From Lepiota brunneoincarnata (lineage: Eukaryota > Basidiomycota > Agaricomycetes > Agaricales > Agaricaceae): DNA of 64,000 bases. The stretch covers positions 1-64,000 of the forward strand of contig JAEBUN010000054.1 of NCBI GenBank assembly GCA_023014365.1, given 5' to 3'. The first letter of the stretch is position 1; each line of letters begins with the position of its first letter. The translations under genes were made by a program, and so were the position numbers. Below the pieces are notes generated by a model that saw only the letters and a program-made list of their open reading frames with translations, had not been told where the DNA came from and ran no database searches. This document shows positions 1 to 11,300 of this stretch, one piece after another.

Positions 1-1551
1 ACTACAGTGTGTTTGATCAGTGTTTAGAAACGCTGAATGATACCTTCAACTCACAGAATATTGTATGAAGCAATGACTCGCAGCCTTGAAAGCCGCTCTT
101 ATAATCACCTGTGATGTTCCTGAGTGTTTGATGAAATTTGCAACATTTATATGCAACTCACGATAATGAAGCAACGTCAAATCTATGATTGGCAGGTATC
201 GGTTCAAAAGAAATAACACCATAGGGACCGACCAATCCTGTTTCCAGATGAGAGAAATCTCCATGTGGAGAGTGAGAAAGTATTCGAAGATCTGCTAGAA
301 TGATGAGAGATACTTGTAAGAGAAAAAAAAGCAACACTGAAACCTACGATAGCGCTAGTGCAGACCCTGCAATAATAAGGCATTAGTCAAGGCGGGGGAT
401 CATCTGGTACACAACGGAGCGTGAATATAGAAGTACCGTCGAGAAGCTGTGGTAAAGAGTTTGTGTTTCGGGACGGATCATCTTGGGAGGTCTGGGAAAA
501 TCACTTGCCTTCCCCCATTGCCATTGGAGATGGACAGAACGGTAGAAACCTTCGATGCTGGTGTCCATACTGTCCGAGAAGCAGGGCGGTGCGGCAGGAA
601 CTCGCGCCTTATATATGTTCTGCGCGCTGCTTCGTGGACATCTCCGGGGTTGTCCAGGTCCAGCCATAGATGACCCGTCCCACAGCCCACAACAATGATG
701 GTCAGCAGTATACGGAAAGTGAGAAGGGATGTGGACTACATTAAGATGGGGAAGCAGTCAGCTGGCGACAAGAATTTGATCGCTGGGCCGTCCTCGACTA
801 CTATTGAAATGGAAATCCATCTGTCAATCAAACAGAAGAGGTAGCACCAACTTATGATGCAACAGCTACTTCCAGCTTCCACTTTGGCCACCGGAGGCTT
901 CCGAAACAAGCAAGCACTACCCTGGTGGTACCTATGAGCATATTAGAGGAGAGACTAGTTTAAACGCAGAATACAAAAATATTAAATAAATTAATAATAA
1001 TAATAAGATGCACATGACCTTCCTCCCGAAAACTCTTTTCCGACATCGACTCCTGGCTGGGAAAGTCCTCTCGGTGACTGAATAGGACTTCTAACGACTG
1101 ATTCTTGAGCCCTGGCAGGTCACGAAGGCATTTGCAGGGGTGGTCGCTTTGCTTGGTTGACATGGCCGCATTAGGTCATGTATTAGCACTGAAAATGTTT
1201 ATTTTTTCCTAGCTCATTTTGTATATGTTCAATATCATTTTTTTGACTGGAAAAATACGTAGTTCAGTCAGATACATCGATTGCACACTTTTGGGAAATT
1301 TAAGCATCAGATTCTGTGGGGTGGCCAAAACTTTTGGGGTCATCGCAACATAAATGAACCTCTAAATGAAATTTGTCTCATACAACTTGACTCAAAAATA
1401 TTATAGGATGTTGTTGACACTGAGTTCAACCCAGTTATACCAATGCATATAAACCAATCTTTGTTTTGTAATGTTTAGTTGTCCACAACTGTACCTACTC
1501 CCCAAAAATGGGATCACCCCACTCACTCCAAGTGGTTTTAAAGCCTTCAAC
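1..1551. other. no recognisable gene
   Basis: Overlapping short ORFs occur on both strands around 380-690, but none has a motif I recognise and none is long enough to stand alone. A stretch near 1318-1345 resembles the end of a Tc1-type inverted repeat, but I found no partner. I see nothing else that I can support. Confidence 0.5.
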
Positions 1552-1666
1552 TGTAAGGATGGTCACACAGCTGCATAACTGTTACACCAAAAGAAATTAG
1601 GTGTTCTGTTACCAAGCTGTATATATGTACAGTAGAGGGACTGTACATAGTACGCCTAGGCTTACA
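1552..1666. repeat. short dispersed repeat, copy 1 (TGTAAG/CTTACA ends)
   Basis: A 115-bp unit begins TGTAAGGATGG and ends GGCTTACA. A second copy in the same orientation lies at 38500-38628. The TG...CA ends form an extended inverted repeat (TGTAAG/CTTACA), as in a very small LTR or TRIM. No clean target duplication flanks it. There is no coding content. Whether it is a solo LTR or another short repeat is open. Confidence 0.55.
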
Positions 1667-1705
1667 CTTTTCCATGCCTTAGAACAAGACTCACTCATAC
1701 ATGGC

Positions 1706-1772
1706 CCTCATCCTGGGCATCCAGTTTAACGTGACAGTTCAGTAGTGGCAGTGACAGTGAACAGTAATGGGG
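1706..1772. repeat. short inverted partner of 38298-38360
   Basis: This stretch is similar to the reverse complement of 38298-38360; the shared core includes GCCACTACTGAACTGTCAC in the right-hand copy. One copy lies just outside each end of the retrotransposon nest, in opposite orientation. Its identity is unknown. Confidence 0.5.
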
Positions 1773-2401
1773 TGTGGTGTGAGTGTGATATTGGTTGTGA
1801 CACACTCGAGACTTCAGAATGTGAAAATCATAGGTATAAGTATTGCAATTCCAAAATCTGTCTACTACAAATCAGATCTCTGTAAGGGGACACTCCAGAC
1901 ACCTCAGCAACACCTCCATTAACCCTATCAACACCCCTGTGCCCTCCAATGCATTATATATCCCTCCCTTCAAACACTCATACTGCAAACACAGCCAGAA
2001 TACTCCATACACTCCCTCACTGTCCAGATAAAACCCTCCCTCATTCCCTCTCATTCCTACAGACTCCAGACTATCATATTCACATCCCACATTTGTTTCA
2101 ACCACACCAGGCCTTGCGCAATCTAGAGACACCACAGCTAAGCCTGGTTCAATTTATATTGGTTATATAAGTTAGGTATATACATAGTTTTCACCTGCAG
2201 GGGTTTCCTCATCCTATTCTCTTAGGATTTCCCTGCAGTTGTTTTGGCTCCCCCTGAGCTGTCAAGGCCTCCCAGGTCACCCTAACAATCTCTGACTTAT
2301 ATACTAGACAACTGGTTATATAAGAAAAAACATAAGAAAACAAACATAAAGACTGTGAGTTATGTGAGAAGAACAAGGGACTAGGTCACAAGAATGCTAC
2401 A
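1773..2401 (-). repeat. Element A 3' LTR, split by a solo LTR
   Basis: Minus-strand LTR with TG...CA ends. Without the 412 bp added by the solo LTR and its target duplication it is 217 bp, the same length as 36389-36605. On the minus strand it is preceded by a purine-rich stretch (2406-2414) suitable as a polypurine tract. Confidence 0.8.
1881..2287 (+). repeat. solo LTR (B family) inside the LTR of A
   Basis: A 407-bp sequence starts TGTAAGGGGA and ends CCCTAACA, flanked by an exact 5-bp duplication ATCTC (1876-1880 and 2288-2292). The right-hand LTR of A at about 36485 shows the unoccupied form of the site. Related to the LTR at 4350-4797. It is the remnant of LTR-LTR recombination of a full element. 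Confidence 0.88.
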
Positions 2402-2512
2402 TACACCCTCCAGGTACTCCTCAGAGTGTTTTTCAGGTAAAGGGGAAAGGAACAGCAAAAAGTTAGGTCTTGATTACTCATGGAAATTATGAGAGAGAAG
2501 TTGAAATTCCTC

Positions 2513-3184
2513 CTAGCCTTGGGTAACCCCATCTGTGACTTTGTTAGCTGCAGGATTTGATTTGTCTAAGTCCATTCTTCCATTGTTATTGTTGAAGAAG
2601 TTAAGGTCAAGATCATTTTTGAGATAGGTGGTGAGTTGACTGGAGTAAGGAGTGGATGGGGTAGTGGAAATACTGGTGTTGGAGGGGTCTGTGGCTTGAG
2701 GCAATATATTAGGTACACTCTGATGCAGGATGAGTGTTAAAGGAGAGATAGTAGTAGTAGGAGTGATGATGGACATATCATTTGCAAAGGGGTCATTGCC
2801 ATGGCTATTGTGAGCATTAGGCTGTGTTGACTTTTTGTGGTGATAAGGGTAGAGGCATATGTTGTTAGACTGCCCATTGTGAGCTTTGCATGTGGATCCA
2901 CCAGTGCTGATTTGACAATTGGACAGAGATGATGCATTCCATACTGTGTTCTGCAATAAGGTGCATGTCACATTCATAACTTGGTCTTGAGATATTATGC
3001 TGTTTTTGTTAGCCAGTCTAGCTCCTTGTAAGAAAGGATTGTTGACAGGAGGCACAGCAAGTACAAAGGGAGAAAGGTCAAGAATTTCAAAGGGGATGCA
3101 TTTCAAGCCTGGTGGAATGGTCCAGTTGTTGGAACCATTGTCCTTGTAGCATAGCTTGTATTCTCCTTCATGTTTATTGAACAT
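2513..3184 (-). pseudogene. 3' ORF of element A, downstream of integrase
   Basis: A 223-residue open frame on the strand of A, between the integrase remnant and the 3' LTR. It has no zinc knuckle or other motif I know; it is rich in Ser, Thr and Asn and holds a short hydrophobic patch near residues 30-50. Its position after integrase parallels the 3' zinc-knuckle ORF of element H. CpG is essentially absent through it. Given the age of A it is probably a remnant that has stayed open. Function unknown. Confidence 0.5.
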
Positions 3185-3517
3185 TTTGACAAATTCATGA
3201 TAACCTATGGGAGTGCCCCATGGTTTGAGTGATCTTGAACAAATAGATATGTCATGGAGGATGTAGAGTCAGAATAATGCAGGAGAAAATGGATGCATAG
3301 AGCTATTGGACTTGTCCTTGATAGTCCAGATGGCCAGTTTCTGGTACTGAATGAGCAGGAATTGTTTGAGTGTGTTGGTTAAGCCAGGAGGTGGAGTCTA
3401 TTTGAGGTGATGCATGGAATGAAGTGTGAGGTGAAAAAGGGAGCAGGTGAATGGATTGGATTGTGATAAGTGTGGAGGTGGGTGGCCAAGTTCAGAAGAG
3501 CTGGAGCATGAGGGTTC

Positions 3518-4349
3518 TTATATGTAGAACTTGCACTTGTCATATTCAATTTGAAACTGGAGGAAGCCTAAAAGAATTTGCTCATTAGTTTTGTTAGGTT
3601 GTCTATGGCTGGTGCTTAGCTGATCAATTTTTTCCAATCCTAGGGCCTTGAGGTAATATTCCAGGATAATGAGGTGTTCAACCTTTTCATAAGGTAGCCA
3701 TGTAACATCACCCAATTTCCACTTGATTTCAAATAGAGCTTGTCTTTTGGCACCTGAGTGAGAGCAGATTTCTTCAACAGTCCATTGCAATCCATCTCAC
3801 CTATGTCCCATATCTGATAATCCATTCTTCCTGGGAACAGATGGTCATCATTTGGAATGTGAATTTGCAGTAGCAAGGCATGGAATATGTCATGTATGCC
3901 CTGTTTTTTGAGGTTACTTGAGAGATCAACCTTGTAGGAGTTGTTTCCAAAGCTTTGTATGATTGGAAAGGGACTGACAAATTTCAGAACAAATTTTCGA
4001 GCCAAGCTCCTCAGGAAAGAGATGTTTTTGGTTGATATGTAGATGAGATTGTCCACCTGAAATGGAGAGGGTATCCTTTTCCAGTTTGCCATTTTGATTT
4101 CTTTGACTCTGTGGGCAAGTATGCTGTCATGAGCTTACATGATTGCATTTTTTAGGTTTAGTGCAAACATTTGTACTCCTGGGAACTTGGTTTTGAGGGG
4201 GGAATTCCAAATGAGTGATCTTGGCATTTGGCTATAGTTGAGGAAGAATGGAGCAAAATCAGTGACTTCTGAGCAGACTGAGTTGATCATGAACTTGATG
4301 GCAGGTAGTTTTGAGACCCAATTTAGTTGGTTGGGTGATATGCAGTATC
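3518..4349 (-). pseudogene. Element A integrase, C-terminal part
   Basis: Read on the minus strand from 4349, frames carry the end of a Ty3/gypsy integrase core (WVSKLPAI, then AHDSILAHRVK), a GPY/F-type segment (PFQVDNLIYIS ... FVSPFPIIQSFGNNSYKVDL) with an IHDIFHALLL-like motif, and a chromodomain-like tail (VKWxxGDVTWLPYEKVEHL type). At least one in-frame stop (near 4130) and one frameshift (near 3750) break it. The catalytic DDE part is missing because the LTR of element B starts at 4350. Confidence 0.75.
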
Positions 4350-4797
4350 TGTAAGGGGAACTTCAGGTCACTGCTCACAACCTTAAATTTGGAAATCTGA
4401 TTCCCTGCCTCTCTATGTTTGGAAACCCAATCCCCAGCTTCCCTATGCTCGGAAATCTGATTCCCTGCCTCTCTGCATTTGGAAATCTCATCCCCAGCCC
4501 CCTTCAGCCTGGAATTTGGTCCCCCAGCACTCCAGTGCTCGGAGTTCCTTCCTACACCCCTCCAATGCAGATGCAAACCCTTACTGGTGCATGTGACCCT
4601 GTCCTGAGCCCATTCCTGACCATACCCACTTTAGACATCCCTGACACCTTATGGCTATATATGTAGAGTAGATTACTTAACTTGGACTTATGGCAAGTAG
4701 TATAAGTAGTGTAGGTGAGCTCAGAGAAACCTTACTCAATTCTCTAAGGTTTCCCCCTGCTCAGTTGATATGACGCAACAACCAGGTTGCCCTTACA
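4350..4797 (+). repeat. Element B 5' LTR, inserted in the integrase of A
   Basis: Starts TGTAAGGGGA, ends CCCTTACA; same family as the solo LTR at 1881-2287. It has internal tandem-like repeats (GGAAATCTGATTCC variants, 4388-4500). A TATAAGTA at 4701-4708 lies 33 nt before ACTCAATTCT (4734-4743), whose complement AGAATTGAGT lies 2 nt after the LTR (4800-4809). This suggests transcription start near 4734 and self-priming. No target duplication is visible, so the element may be truncated. Confidence 0.75.
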
Positions 4798-4799
4798 GA

Positions 4800-4809
4800 A
4801 GAATTGAGT
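4800..4809 (+). promoter_or_regulatory. Element B putative self-primer binding site
   Basis: AGAATTGAGT is the exact reverse complement of 4734-4743 inside the adjacent LTR, 2 nt from the LTR end. The same geometry is seen in e1, e2 and F2. Confidence 0.55.
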
Positions 4810-4945
4810 CTATTCTCAGAGGACTGGCAGTTGACAACACTTGGACAAGCTACACCACTTCTCCCATGCCAGCTACACCCTTCCTCTACCTCCTGGCACC
4901 TTCTCCAAAATGTCCTAAGAGCAGCAGCAGCAACCACTGACTCAA

Positions 4946-5608
4946 ATGACCATTGAGGAGGCTACAGGCTCACTACTCACAGATATGGCAGCTGTACAAG
5001 CCCAACAAGCTGAAGCCAAACAGAACATGATGGACATAGTGAATGGCATATGTGACATCCTCCAAAACCTCATGGACTCAGTAGGACACCAGCACCCTAA
5101 CACTTCCCCCCCTATCTCAGCCACACCCCTCAACTGAGGAGAGTACGAAACCTGAGCTGTGATTCACAACCCCCCTCCTCCCACTCTCCACTCCTGTCCA
5201 CCATCACCTCCACCACGCACCTCTACCAAAGCCAAGGTGGCAACCCCACCCAAATTTGACAGAGAACGTGCTAAGGATCATGCATTTTTGAATGCATGCC
5301 AGCTCTACATCAGGCTCTCGGTGGATCAATTCTGTTCTGATGAACAGAAAATACTGTGGACCCTTTTGTACATGAAGTCGGGATGCATGGCACAATGGGC
5401 TGATGAGCTATTCTGCTTGGAAGTGAGTATTGGTGGATTTCCATTTATGGACTGGTAGGACTTCACTGAACAGTTCAAGAGTTGGTTTTCCCCTGTCAAT
5501 GCCAAAGCTGACACCCTGAATACATTGGAGTCCCCTTCGTACCACCAGTAAGAATGCACAGTCAAGGACTACCTAGACACCTTCAAGGTTCTCATCTCTG
5601 AGTCTGGG
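4946..5608 (+). pseudogene. gag: Element B Gag, truncated
   Basis: Plus-strand remnant about 150 bp after the B LTR. The first frame (4946-5137) is an N-terminal segment; the second (5159-5608) carries a retrotransposon Gag domain (FDRERAKDHAFLNACQLYI, later WADELFCLEVSIGGFPFMDW and DFTEQFKSWFSP). Stops at 5456 (TAG, where Gln is likely) and 5550, and a frame change near 5140, break it. It stops where the D-family repeat begins, so zinc knuckle and Pol are missing. Confidence 0.75.
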
Positions 5609-5883
5609 TACTGATGAAAAGGTGGAAATGTTTGTGGATTTTAATATAGATAAAGGGCTTGTTCTTACTAAGCTTAGTCGAAATTTGATAAGCTTAAGTG
5701 AATACAAGTAGTATGAGATAGATAATGAACAGTTTTGTCTTTTAGGGTGTTCTGGGGGTGTGTTCTGATAGCAAAATTCAAGAGAATAGTGTTTTTAGAG
5801 GTTAATGAACAGCCATTGAAGTTATCTTAGCCATATGGTGCAACAGTGAAAGGAAAATCCCTGTCAATTCAAAGCATGGGGTC
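5609..5883. repeat. D-family LTR fragment, copy 1
   Basis: Similar over most of its length to the reverse complement of 25460-25735; the shared core includes ATAGATAAAGGGCTTGTT. It truncates the Gag of B on the left and is cut by the LTR of element H on the right. Ends are approximate. Probably an LTR, since it is non-coding and repeated beside Gag relics. Confidence 0.55.
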
Positions 5884-5888
5884 TCTAG

Positions 5889-6240
5889 TGTTATGTTGGT
5901 TAGGCATCTGCAAGGCTCAATGTGATTAACGACAAGTTAACCATTGAGTAGTGTGAGCAAGTCTAAGGCAATGCCAAAGAGCAGGAACAAATACAGTGTA
6001 TAATAAGACAAAGCTAGGGATAACAAGTGATACCTAAGTCTATATATACTACTGAGACGACTGGCATGTGATAAAAGAAAGAAACACATGCGAATGAGCA
6101 GGAATCACAAGCCAAAGGAATCCTAACTATAGACAGGCAGTGACATGTGATGGTTAAATATAGATGGGTGTTGACAATGGGCAGTGGCATGTGATAAGTA
6201 AAAATAGAGGGGCAGGCACGTAAAAGGGAAAATGGTAACA
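5889..6240 (-). repeat. Element H 3' LTR
   Basis: On the minus strand it starts TGTTACC and ends ACATAACA (352 bp), with a TATATATAG box near 6045-6053. The purine tract expected before a 3' LTR (AAGGGGG, minus strand) now lies at 13216-13224 on the far side of e1. e1 therefore landed in the first 5 bp of this LTR, and the duplicated TAACA is the LTR end. Confidence 0.75.
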
Positions 6241-6891
6241 TGTCATATCCATGCCAACTATAAGTCTAATCACTTAAACTTCGGCTTCTCGACTCCACGT
6301 GTGTTCCACACAACAACCCTCTGCCCTCCGACTCGGCCCCGACTCACTCCGACCGCAACCCACTGCCCCGATCATGCGACCACCTCCACACGTGCCGTGG
6401 TCACCTGAACCTCGCTGTCTCTATTTCCCCGTCTCCATTTTCCGTCCGTAGTCAAGATACGTTACCAGTCTCCATACCCGTACCGGTCTCCATTTCGTTT
6501 GTAATCCGTTTGTAACCATATGGGTCTCCGCTTCACTCCGCACGTAGTCAGTACGAGTCATAGTTCGTAAGGCCAGTAGTATATATACCGTAGGTACTTG
6601 GCTTGTACTCCTCAGTCTGATAATCGAATCGAGCAGCGGACCAGCTCCCTGTTCCATATCCTCTCCTCTCTTCTGCCTTGCTCCGCTTCGGCTCCGACTT
6701 CCTGAAATACGGACTAGGACAGTAGGAGGGCACAGCACATAAGCTGAGGCCGCAAGTCCAACCCCCCGCCCGACGTACTCCGCCTCGGTCCCGAAGTCTA
6801 CGTACTGACTTCGCCCTGTCCCCCGGTTACCTTATACCAAGGATACCACCCCGACCCTCCGCTTCGGTCCCGACCCGCACCGGCTCTAACA
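6241..6891 (+). repeat. e1 5' LTR (651 bp)
   Basis: TG...CA ends (TGTCATATCC ... GGCTCTAACA). It contains a TATA box at 6580-6587 and the predicted start of R at 6614. Confidence 0.97.
6580..6624 (+). promoter_or_regulatory. e1 LTR promoter: TATA box and predicted transcript 5' end
   Basis: TATATATA at 6580-6587 precedes AGTCTGATAAT (6614-6624) by 26-34 nt, the usual TATA-to-start distance. AGTCTGATAAT is the exact complement of the site just after the LTR, which defines the start independently if the element self-primes. The start site is inference; the bases are seen. Confidence 0.75.
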
Positions 6892-6893
6892 GT

Positions 6894-6904
6894 ATTATCA
6901 GACT
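6894..6904 (+). promoter_or_regulatory. e1 self-primer binding site
   Basis: ATTATCAGACT, 2 nt after the 5' LTR, is the reverse complement of LTR positions 6614-6624. The complement is exactly 11 nt and flanking bases do not pair. This is the arrangement known for Tf1 of Schizosaccharomyces pombe and its relatives, in which the first 11 nt of the RNA are cleaved off to prime reverse transcription. I see no tRNA-type TGG site at this place. Confidence 0.78.
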
Positions 6905-6944
6905 CAAACTCCTCCTGTCCACCACACTCTGAATTTTTCTAACC

Positions 6945-8348
6945 ATGGTCTCTCGAACAGTTACCCGTACTCGCACTCTGGTAACTCCAGCCGCTCGCCG
7001 TAGCAAATGCATCACTTGACAACCTCCTTCCGAGGAACTGCAACCCGACTCCCCGAGGGCTTCTCGCTCTCACCAACAATCGATTGCACCCTCGACCCCA
7101 GACCGTTTCTCTGAAGATATACAACCTTCAGTATTCCGGACTCCCGACGGCCCCGACGACGGCCCCGACCCCAATCCTGATCCCAGCGACCCTGGTGATC
7201 CCGACGACTACCCTGACAATGGGGACGGGCCCCCGGGCGACGACGAACCATCAGACAACGGCGACAACAACAACAACATCCCACCTGGCAACACCCGAGA
7301 CGACCATGATAGACTCATACTCCGAGTTTTCCAACGCATAGCCGACCAAATGGACGGCCGTGGGAACTCTCAAGCCCCACAGCCTCCTCGATCTCCCCGT
7401 ACCAAAGCTCGCGAACCTGACATCTTTACAGGTTCCGACCCCGCCAAACTCAAACCCTTCCTCTTCCAATGTCGGCTCTATTTCCGTACTAACCCGGCCC
7501 AGTTCGCTATCCCCGCCACCAAGGTCAACTTCGCGTTGACATACCTCACAGGCGTGGCACAGCAACACTTCGAAATCGGCCTCGACGAGGCCGACAACCA
7601 CGGAATAATACACGACTGGATCGAGGACTGGGACCAGTTCACCCTGGAACTGCAGACCAATTTCGGTCCCGCGGATCCGACCGGAGAAGCTGCTGAGCAG
7701 CTCGACTCCCTCCGAATGCGCTACGACGAGAAGATCGCCGTCTACAACGTCGATTTCCTCCGTCTAGCTGGCCAACTCCGCTGGGGTGACGAAGTATTCT
7801 GTCACCGCTACTACAAAGGCCTCCCCGACCGCATCCAGGACATTCTGTCCAATCGGCCCGACGGCAAGCCCGACACCTTCATCGAAATGCGAGCAGCAGC
7901 GATGAAGATCGATGCTCGCTACTGGGAACGCCAACGTGAGAAGGCCCGCGCCAAAGCCGCTTCGGACCCGACCGCCTCTAGGAAACCTGGAGGCAACCCA
8001 TCCCCTTCCACCGCGACAAACCATCAACCTGCCGCCAAGCCTGCCAACAATAATAACAGAGGCAGCACGCCCAACACCAGCCTCAAGGGCAATCCGCCCA
8101 ACCCGTCCGCCGGTCAGAAATCGGCCCCGCCCAAATCCGACCTTACTAGTAAACTTGGTAAGGACGGTAAATTAACCCCCGAAGAACGTCAACGACGTTT
8201 CGACAATAACCTCTGCCTTGTCTGCGCAGATCCCAATCACAGGGCTGCTAACTGCGACAAGAAAAAATTCCCTGATGCCAAGGCTAAAGGCCGACAGGCT
8301 CAGCTCCCCGAGACAGACGCGCCGGCTCTCCCGAGCTCGGAAAAATAG
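6945..8348 (+). pseudogene. gag: e1 Gag (467 codons, one premature stop)
   Basis: The original frame most likely starts at the ATG at 6945, 40 nt after the primer site, and runs to TAG at 8346-8348. In e1 codon 25 (7017-7019) is TGA where e2 has CGA, a C-to-T change at CpG; the frame is otherwise open. Translation could restart at ATG 7350, giving 332 residues. In order there are a basic N-terminus, an acidic Asp/Pro/Asn-rich linker (about residues 60-125), a Gag capsid-like domain (about 145-330), a low-complexity Asn/Pro stretch, and a CCHC zinc knuckle CLVCADPNHRAANC near residue 423. It would form the particle and bind RNA. Pol follows in the -1 frame. Confidence 0.9.
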
Positions 8349-11300
8349 TCGGCGGTCCTCAGGCCTCTGCACAGACTGAGGATCGCATTGAACTCTGCTG
8401 TGCTCCAGAGAGTTTCCATCTCAATGCGTCCGCTCTTTCCGACCCGAACTCCTTTCATATCACATTAACTTCTCCTTTAATTACTTCTGTATCTTCTGTC
8501 TCCGCTTCCGTACTCTCCGCTTCGGACCCGATTTCTACAACGGACAATGTAGTTAGTTCTGATTTCTCTTCTCTTTCTCCTTTCAAAGCCCTTGTTGATA
8601 GTGGTTCTACTCACTGTTTTGTGGACTCATCTTTTGTTCGTTCTCATAGTATTCCAACCTCGTCCATTCCAGCTATTGAACTTCGGTTATTTGATGGGAC
8701 CTCAAATGCCTACATTACGGAGCTTGCGCAACTGCCTGTATCTTTCCCCTCCGGTGAATCTATCATTTTGGACACTTATGTCACCCGGCTCGACTCTTCC
8801 TGTTCTGTGGTCTTAGGACACAACTGGCTCACCCGCTACAATCCGTTGATTGACTGGGCTTTGGGCAGTATTACTTTCCGGCCATCCCTACTCGAGAATC
8901 CTGCTTCCGTCTCTACCTGCGTCGCACCCGCATCGGCTCCGCCTATGGCCGCCCCTGACTCTCCTGACCTAGGTTCACCACCCCTGTCCGGGACCTCATC
9001 CCAATCTGTCCCCCTTGCGAAACCGCACATCTCCTTGATAAACGCTCCTGCCTTTATCCGCGCTGCCAAGCTCCCTGGCTCCCAACAATTCCGAATCAAT
9101 CCTTCCGCCGCCTCCGCATCGGCCGCGTCCTCTTCTGTCTCCGAGGAACCGCCTGACCTCTCGTCCATCCCCGAGGAATACCACGAGTTCGCTGACGTTT
9201 TCAGTAAATCGCGTGCTGACACACTTGCTCCACACCGCCCTTACGACCTCCAGATTAACCTAGAGGATGGCGGTCAGCCTCCGGTCGGTACCATTTACTC
9301 CCTTTCACAATCGGAGCTTGGAGCTCTACGTGATTTTATTGACGAACATTTATCTATTGGTTTCATCCGCCCCTCCACTTCCCCTCATGGAGCCCCGGTC
9401 CTCTTCGTCAAGAAAAAGGACGGCTCCCTCCGCTTATGCGTTGATTTTAGAGGTCTCAACCGTATTACCAAGAAGGACCGCTATCCCCTTCCGCTCATCT
9501 CCGACCTCTTAGACTCCCCTCGCAAAGCTCGCGTATATACCAAGATCGACCTCCGCCACGCCTACCATCTTGTCCGCGTTGCTGACGGCGACGAATGGAA
9601 GACCGCCTTTCGGACCCGCTACGGCTCCTTCGAATGGATGGTTATGCCTTTCGGCCTCACCAATGCCCCCGCCACCTTCCAGCGGTTCATGAACGATATA
9701 TTCAAGGACATGCTCGACGTCTGCGTTACTATCTACCTTGACGACATTCTGATATACTCCGACAACCATAGTATCCATCGTGACCAAGTCAAGGAGGTCC
9801 TCAAGCGGCTCCGCCAACACGGTCTATACGCCCGCCCTGACAAATGCCAGTTCCACTCTGACACAGTGGAATATCTTGGCTACATTCTCTCCCCCGACGG
9901 CCTCCGAATGGACCAATCTAAGGTCAAGACCATCCAGGAGTGGCCTGAGCCTAAGAAAGTCAAGGACATCCAGTCCTTCCTAGGCTTCGCCAATTTCTAC
10001 CGTCGCTTCATTCACGGATACTCCGACATCGTCGTTCCGCTCACTCGCCTCACCCGCAAAGACGTGAAGTGGAATTTTACTGATGATTGTCGCGAGGCCT
10101 TTAACTCCCTGAAGGAAGCATTTATCTCCGCCCCCGTCCTCACTCCTTGGGTCCCCGACGCTCAGATCATTGTCGAGACCGACGCCTCCGACTACGCCCT
10201 TGCGGCAATCCTCTCTATCGTCACCGACGATGGGGAGGTCCATCCCGTTGCATTCCATTCCCGCACCTTTAACGCGGCCGAACTCAACTATGACACTCAC
10301 GACAAGGAACTCCTGGCGATATTCGAAGCCTTTCGCATCTGGCGGCACTATCTCGAAGGTGCCCCCCTTGCTATTGATGTGGTCACTGACCACAAGAACC
10401 TCGAATACTTCTGCACCACCAAGATCCTGACTCGCCGCCAAGCTCGTTGGTCCGAGTTCCTATCCCAATTCCACCTCGTCATCCGTTTACGACCCGGCCG
10501 CCTCGGCACCAAGCCTGACGCCCTAACTAGACGATGGGACGTCTACCCTAAAGGGGGGAATAGCGACTATGCATCAGTCAACCCGCACAACTTCCGGCCT
10601 GTGTTCACTCACGAACAGCTCGCGGCCTCCGTCCGTGCCACCACTCTTTACGCCCCTTCCCTTCGCGCAGCTGTAGTCATGGACCTCGATCAGCTACACC
10701 GCGATATTCTCGCCGCCCTACCAGCGGATCCGACCGCTTCCGCCCATCTTGCCAGCCCAGAAGGCCGTTGGTCAGTTAATGATAAAGGTTTCCTCCTCTT
10801 AGACGACAGAATCTACGTCCCTGACGCCGACAATCTCCGACTTCGGGTCCTCCAGTACAAGCATGATCACGTCCTAGCCGGCCACTTCGGTCAGAATAAA
10901 ACGCTGGAACTCATCCGGCGCGAATACACCTGGCCTAGCGTCCGCACCTTCGTCAAGGATTTCTGTAAGTCTTGCGTCACCTGTATGAGGTCTAAACCCC
11001 AGCGCCATCGCCCCTACGGTCTCCTTAAGCAACTCCCCATCCCCGAACGCCCTTGGAATTCAATCTCCATGGACTTCATCGAAAAACTTCCCGCCTCCTC
11101 CGGCTATGACGCCATCCTGGTAATCGTTGACAGACTCACCAAACAATCCCTCTTCATTCCGACTTATGATACCGTCACTTCCTCCGACCTCGCCCGCCTA
11201 TTCGTCCTCCACGTCTTCTCTAAGCACGGCGTGCCCGAACATGTTACCTCCGACCGCGGCTCCGAATTCGTCTCCCACTTCTTCCGCTCATTGGGACAAG

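Noticed and set aside
1318..1345. Tc1-type inverted-repeat end
   Set aside because: Short resemblance only; no second end, TA duplication or transposase remnant found.
6421..6738. 105- and 61-codon minus-strand frames in the e1 LTR, repeated in all four LTR copies
   Set aside because: They overlap each other in two frames, cover the TATA box and R region, and are conserved only because the LTRs are young copies.
8836..9820. Long antisense frames within pol (for example 8836-9222, 9509-9820, 9980-10441)
   Set aside because: Shadow frames of a GC-rich coding sequence; no start context, TATA or poly(A) signal, unlike the antisense ORF at 12212-12427.
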